DNA of 16,123 nt from Bacteroidia bacterium (GTDB taxonomy: Bacteria; Bacteroidota; Bacteroidia; Bacteroidales; Azobacteroidaceae), in contig BNTT01000061.1 in NCBI GenBank assembly GCA_025996815.1, forward strand, positions 1 through 16,123. Direction: 5' to 3'. Under the pieces are notes generated by a model. That model saw only the letters and a list, made by a program, of their open reading frames with translations, made no database searches and was not told the origin of the DNA. The position numbers were made by a program, and so were the translations under genes. Shown piece after piece: positions 14,917 to 16,123 of this stretch. How positions within the stretch are numbered: the first letter of the stretch is position 1; each line of letters begins with the position of its first letter.

Positions 14917-15720
14917 TTATGACTTGTCAAAAAAATGTTGCCGCTTATAGTGCAACATCCCAACAAATCGGGAATTTCTGCATAAATATGTATAGAATTT
15001 CCGTATAAAAGATTGCTTTTTTGCTGCTTGCAGGCTTTTATCGTCAAACCAAGAGCCTTGACCCACATGAACGGCATACGACTGCATGGTCTGCTCTCCC
15101 CATATTCGGGCAAATACACTTGGTGGATAAATCACGATATTATCTTTTAATACTTGCGGTTTATCCAAAGGCTCGTTCCAATCAAGCCCATAATATTTGT
15201 GAGCGTAGCGAACCAGTACAGCCGGAATCGGTTCCACATCCACCGCATTGCCTTCTTTCAGTTTAAACTCCTTTTCATTCCGATAATGTTCCAAACACAA
15301 TTTTATCAATCCGTGTCCTTTTTCAGCCCCAAGAATCGCTGCCTGAATATAGTATCCGGCAGATTCCCACCCTGCTGACCGATATGGAATCAAATTATGG
15401 TAGTACTCAACGGAACTGAAAACGCCCAAGTGTAAAAATTCATCAAATCGTCGCCACGTCCGAACATCCGAATCCAAATATATTCCACCTTCCGTATAGA
15501 GGGCATACAGGCGGATGTAGTCGGCGGCGAACGCCCACTTGCGGGCGGCACAAGCATCTTCTACGAATTTGACGCTGTGGATGTCGAAACGATTTTTGTC
15601 CCAAAGGATAATTTCGTAATCGGGCATCACACGTTTCCACGATTCCACACATTTTTGCAGATATTTTGGCAGCGGATCGCCGCTCAGCCAGCACCAGTGA
15701 ATTTTTCTCGGTATCGCCAT
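14917..15720 (-). CDS. DXD-motif sugar transferase (GT32-like, Gly_transf_sug family)
   Basis: A 267-residue glycosyltransferase with a GT-A fold. It begins with IPRKIHWCWLSGDPLP and continues with SWKRVMPDYEIILWD, the standard opening of capsular polysaccharide sugar transferases. The region KWAFAADYIRLYALYTEGGIYLDSDV carries the DXD metal-binding site D83-S-D85. Further family features are the H-x-G-x-GSW segment near residues 230-236 and a basic C-terminal tail. It probably adds a hexose from a nucleotide-sugar donor in capsule, O-antigen or glycan synthesis. The ATG at 15720 is preceded by a run of A without Shine-Dalgarno sequence; it lies 21 bases after the stop of the methyltransferase-like fragment, suggesting one transcript. 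Confidence 0.9.
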   Translation of the reverse strand: MAIPRKIHWCWLSGDPLPKYLQKCVESWKRVMPDYEIILWDKNRFDIHSVKFVEDACAARKWAFAADYIRLYALYTEGGIYLDSDVRTWRRFDEFLHLGVFSSVEYYHNLIPYRSAGWESAGYYIQAAILGAEKGHGLIKLCLEHYRNEKEFKLKEGNAVDVEPIPAVLVRYAHKYYGLDWNEPLDKPQVLKDNIVIYPPSVFARIWGEQTMQSYAVHVGQGSWFDDKSLQAAKKQSFIRKFYTYLCRNSRFVGMLHYKRQHFFDKS

Positions 15721-15729
15721 ATTTTTTTT

Positions 15730-15779
15730 ACTTATAAAGAATTATCCCAAAAAGCGTTTAGCCGCTTGACCGTGGAAGA
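15730..15779 (+). repeat. Left arm of a 50-bp perfect inverted repeat
   Basis: Identical to the reverse complement of 16074-16123. The arm covers the last 12 codons and stop of the methyltransferase-like fragment and 12 bases beyond, reaching the A-tract in front of the sugar transferase. This arm is in natural context, since it connects two genes of one operon. Confidence 0.95.
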
Positions 15780-16080
15780 ATGTCAATGGTCGTGTCGGAT
15801 TGTATAAATTTTCCGCCGTAGCCGGAGTTGGAAACATATTTTCTTTAACGAGGTCTTTTCGTACAAAAAACGCATTAACCCCACTGAGATTTGTGCCAAC
15901 CAGCTGATAGCCCAACTCCTCGCCCAATTGAGTTGCAGCCGTCAGGCTCATACCAGCCCCATCGCTCCAATCCCACACATGGTTCTCATTATATTCCATC
16001 ACGTAAGAACACGGAGGCGGGAACTTTGAATTATACTCCGCAACCACAACTCGTGGATTTATACAATTGATACTCTTCCA
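15742..16080 (-). pseudogene. C-terminal fragment of an FkbM-like methyltransferase, 5' part replaced by an inverted repeat
   Basis: About 112 codons in frame. The protein reads WKSINCINPRVVVAEYNSKF, then MEYNENHVWDWSDGAG, ELGYQLVGTNLSGVNAFFVR and TAENLYNP, and ends FFHGQAAKRFLG. This resembles the C-terminal third of FkbM-like methyltransferases common in polysaccharide clusters (the NPRV-x-x-x-EYN strand). Upstream of the tryptophan codon the frame meets TGA at 16084-16086, and from 16074 outward the DNA is a reverse copy of this gene's own 3' end. The SAM-binding N-terminal part is therefore missing. A GTG at 16047 could be called as a start but would begin in the middle of a conserved strand. 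This is probably a chimeric or rearranged end of a real gene. The family call is from memory of the pattern. Confidence 0.65.
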
Positions 16081-16123
16081 CGGTCAAGCGGCTAAACGCT
16101 TTTTGGGATAATTCTTTATAAGT
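16074..16123 (-). repeat. Right arm of the 50-bp inverted repeat, reaching the last base of the window
   Basis: Reverse complement of 15730-15779 with no mismatch over 50 bases, separated from it by 294 bases. The inner end of the arm is TGGAAGA (16080-16074 on the minus strand), which also reads as the natural Trp-Lys codons of the interrupted gene. This shared heptamer looks like a microhomology junction. Confidence 0.95.

Noticed and set aside
15730..16123. Insertion sequence with terminal inverted repeats
   Set aside because: The 294-base interior codes only for part of a methyltransferase-like protein, has no transposase, and the repeat arm is itself the 3' end of that gene.

Overview
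The window reads as a piece of a Bacteroidota genome, probably order Bacteroidales. The evidence is Bat (aerotolerance-type) genes, a RecA of the Bacteroidota type, rbfA followed by an FtsX/LolC-type permease, an almost complete lack of Shine-Dalgarno sequences, and four promoters of the Bacteroidota form TTTG-N(18-20)-TAnnTTTG, upstream of the toxin-antitoxin pair, batB, recA and the AAA ATPase gene. Species cannot be named from this sequence. The 5' end cuts asnS and the 3' end stops exactly on the last base of an inverted repeat, so the window is probably a whole contig.

Left part (1-3041): the end of asnS, then rbfA overlapping a LolC/LolE-type permease. Convergent to these is a RelE/YoeB-type toxin-antitoxin pair on the minus strand. 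A short region (3042-3176) carries two divergent promoters, one for the toxin-antitoxin pair and one for the bat genes.

Middle (3177-8277, plus strand): batB - fic - batC, an incomplete Bat cluster with a Fic-domain (AMPylase-type) gene inserted between batB and batC and coupled to batB by a GTGA overlap. Next come an array of seven 11-bp repeats abutting the recA promoter, recA with an unusual EKVEK-rich N-terminal extension, and a second LolC/LolE-type permease whose start lies inside the recA coding sequence.

Right part (8284-16123, minus strand, read right to left): a surface-polysaccharide region. It holds a fragment of an FkbM-like methyltransferase, a DXD sugar transferase, an archaeal-type AAA ATPase with a palindromic repeat at its promoter, a two-domain GT4-GT2 glycosyltransferase fusion, a YfhO-family membrane protein, and a gluconate 5-dehydrogenase-type short-chain dehydrogenase. 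Several neighbours are joined by 4-base ATGA overlaps, which suggests coupled translation.

The best candidates for something new are the helically phased 11-bp array in front of recA, the Fic protein inside the Bat operon, and the AAA ATPase coupled to a glycosyltransferase fusion under a palindromic control region. The 50-bp inverted repeat at the right end is striking, but it looks like a fold-back (template-switch) junction, possibly an amplification or assembly artefact.
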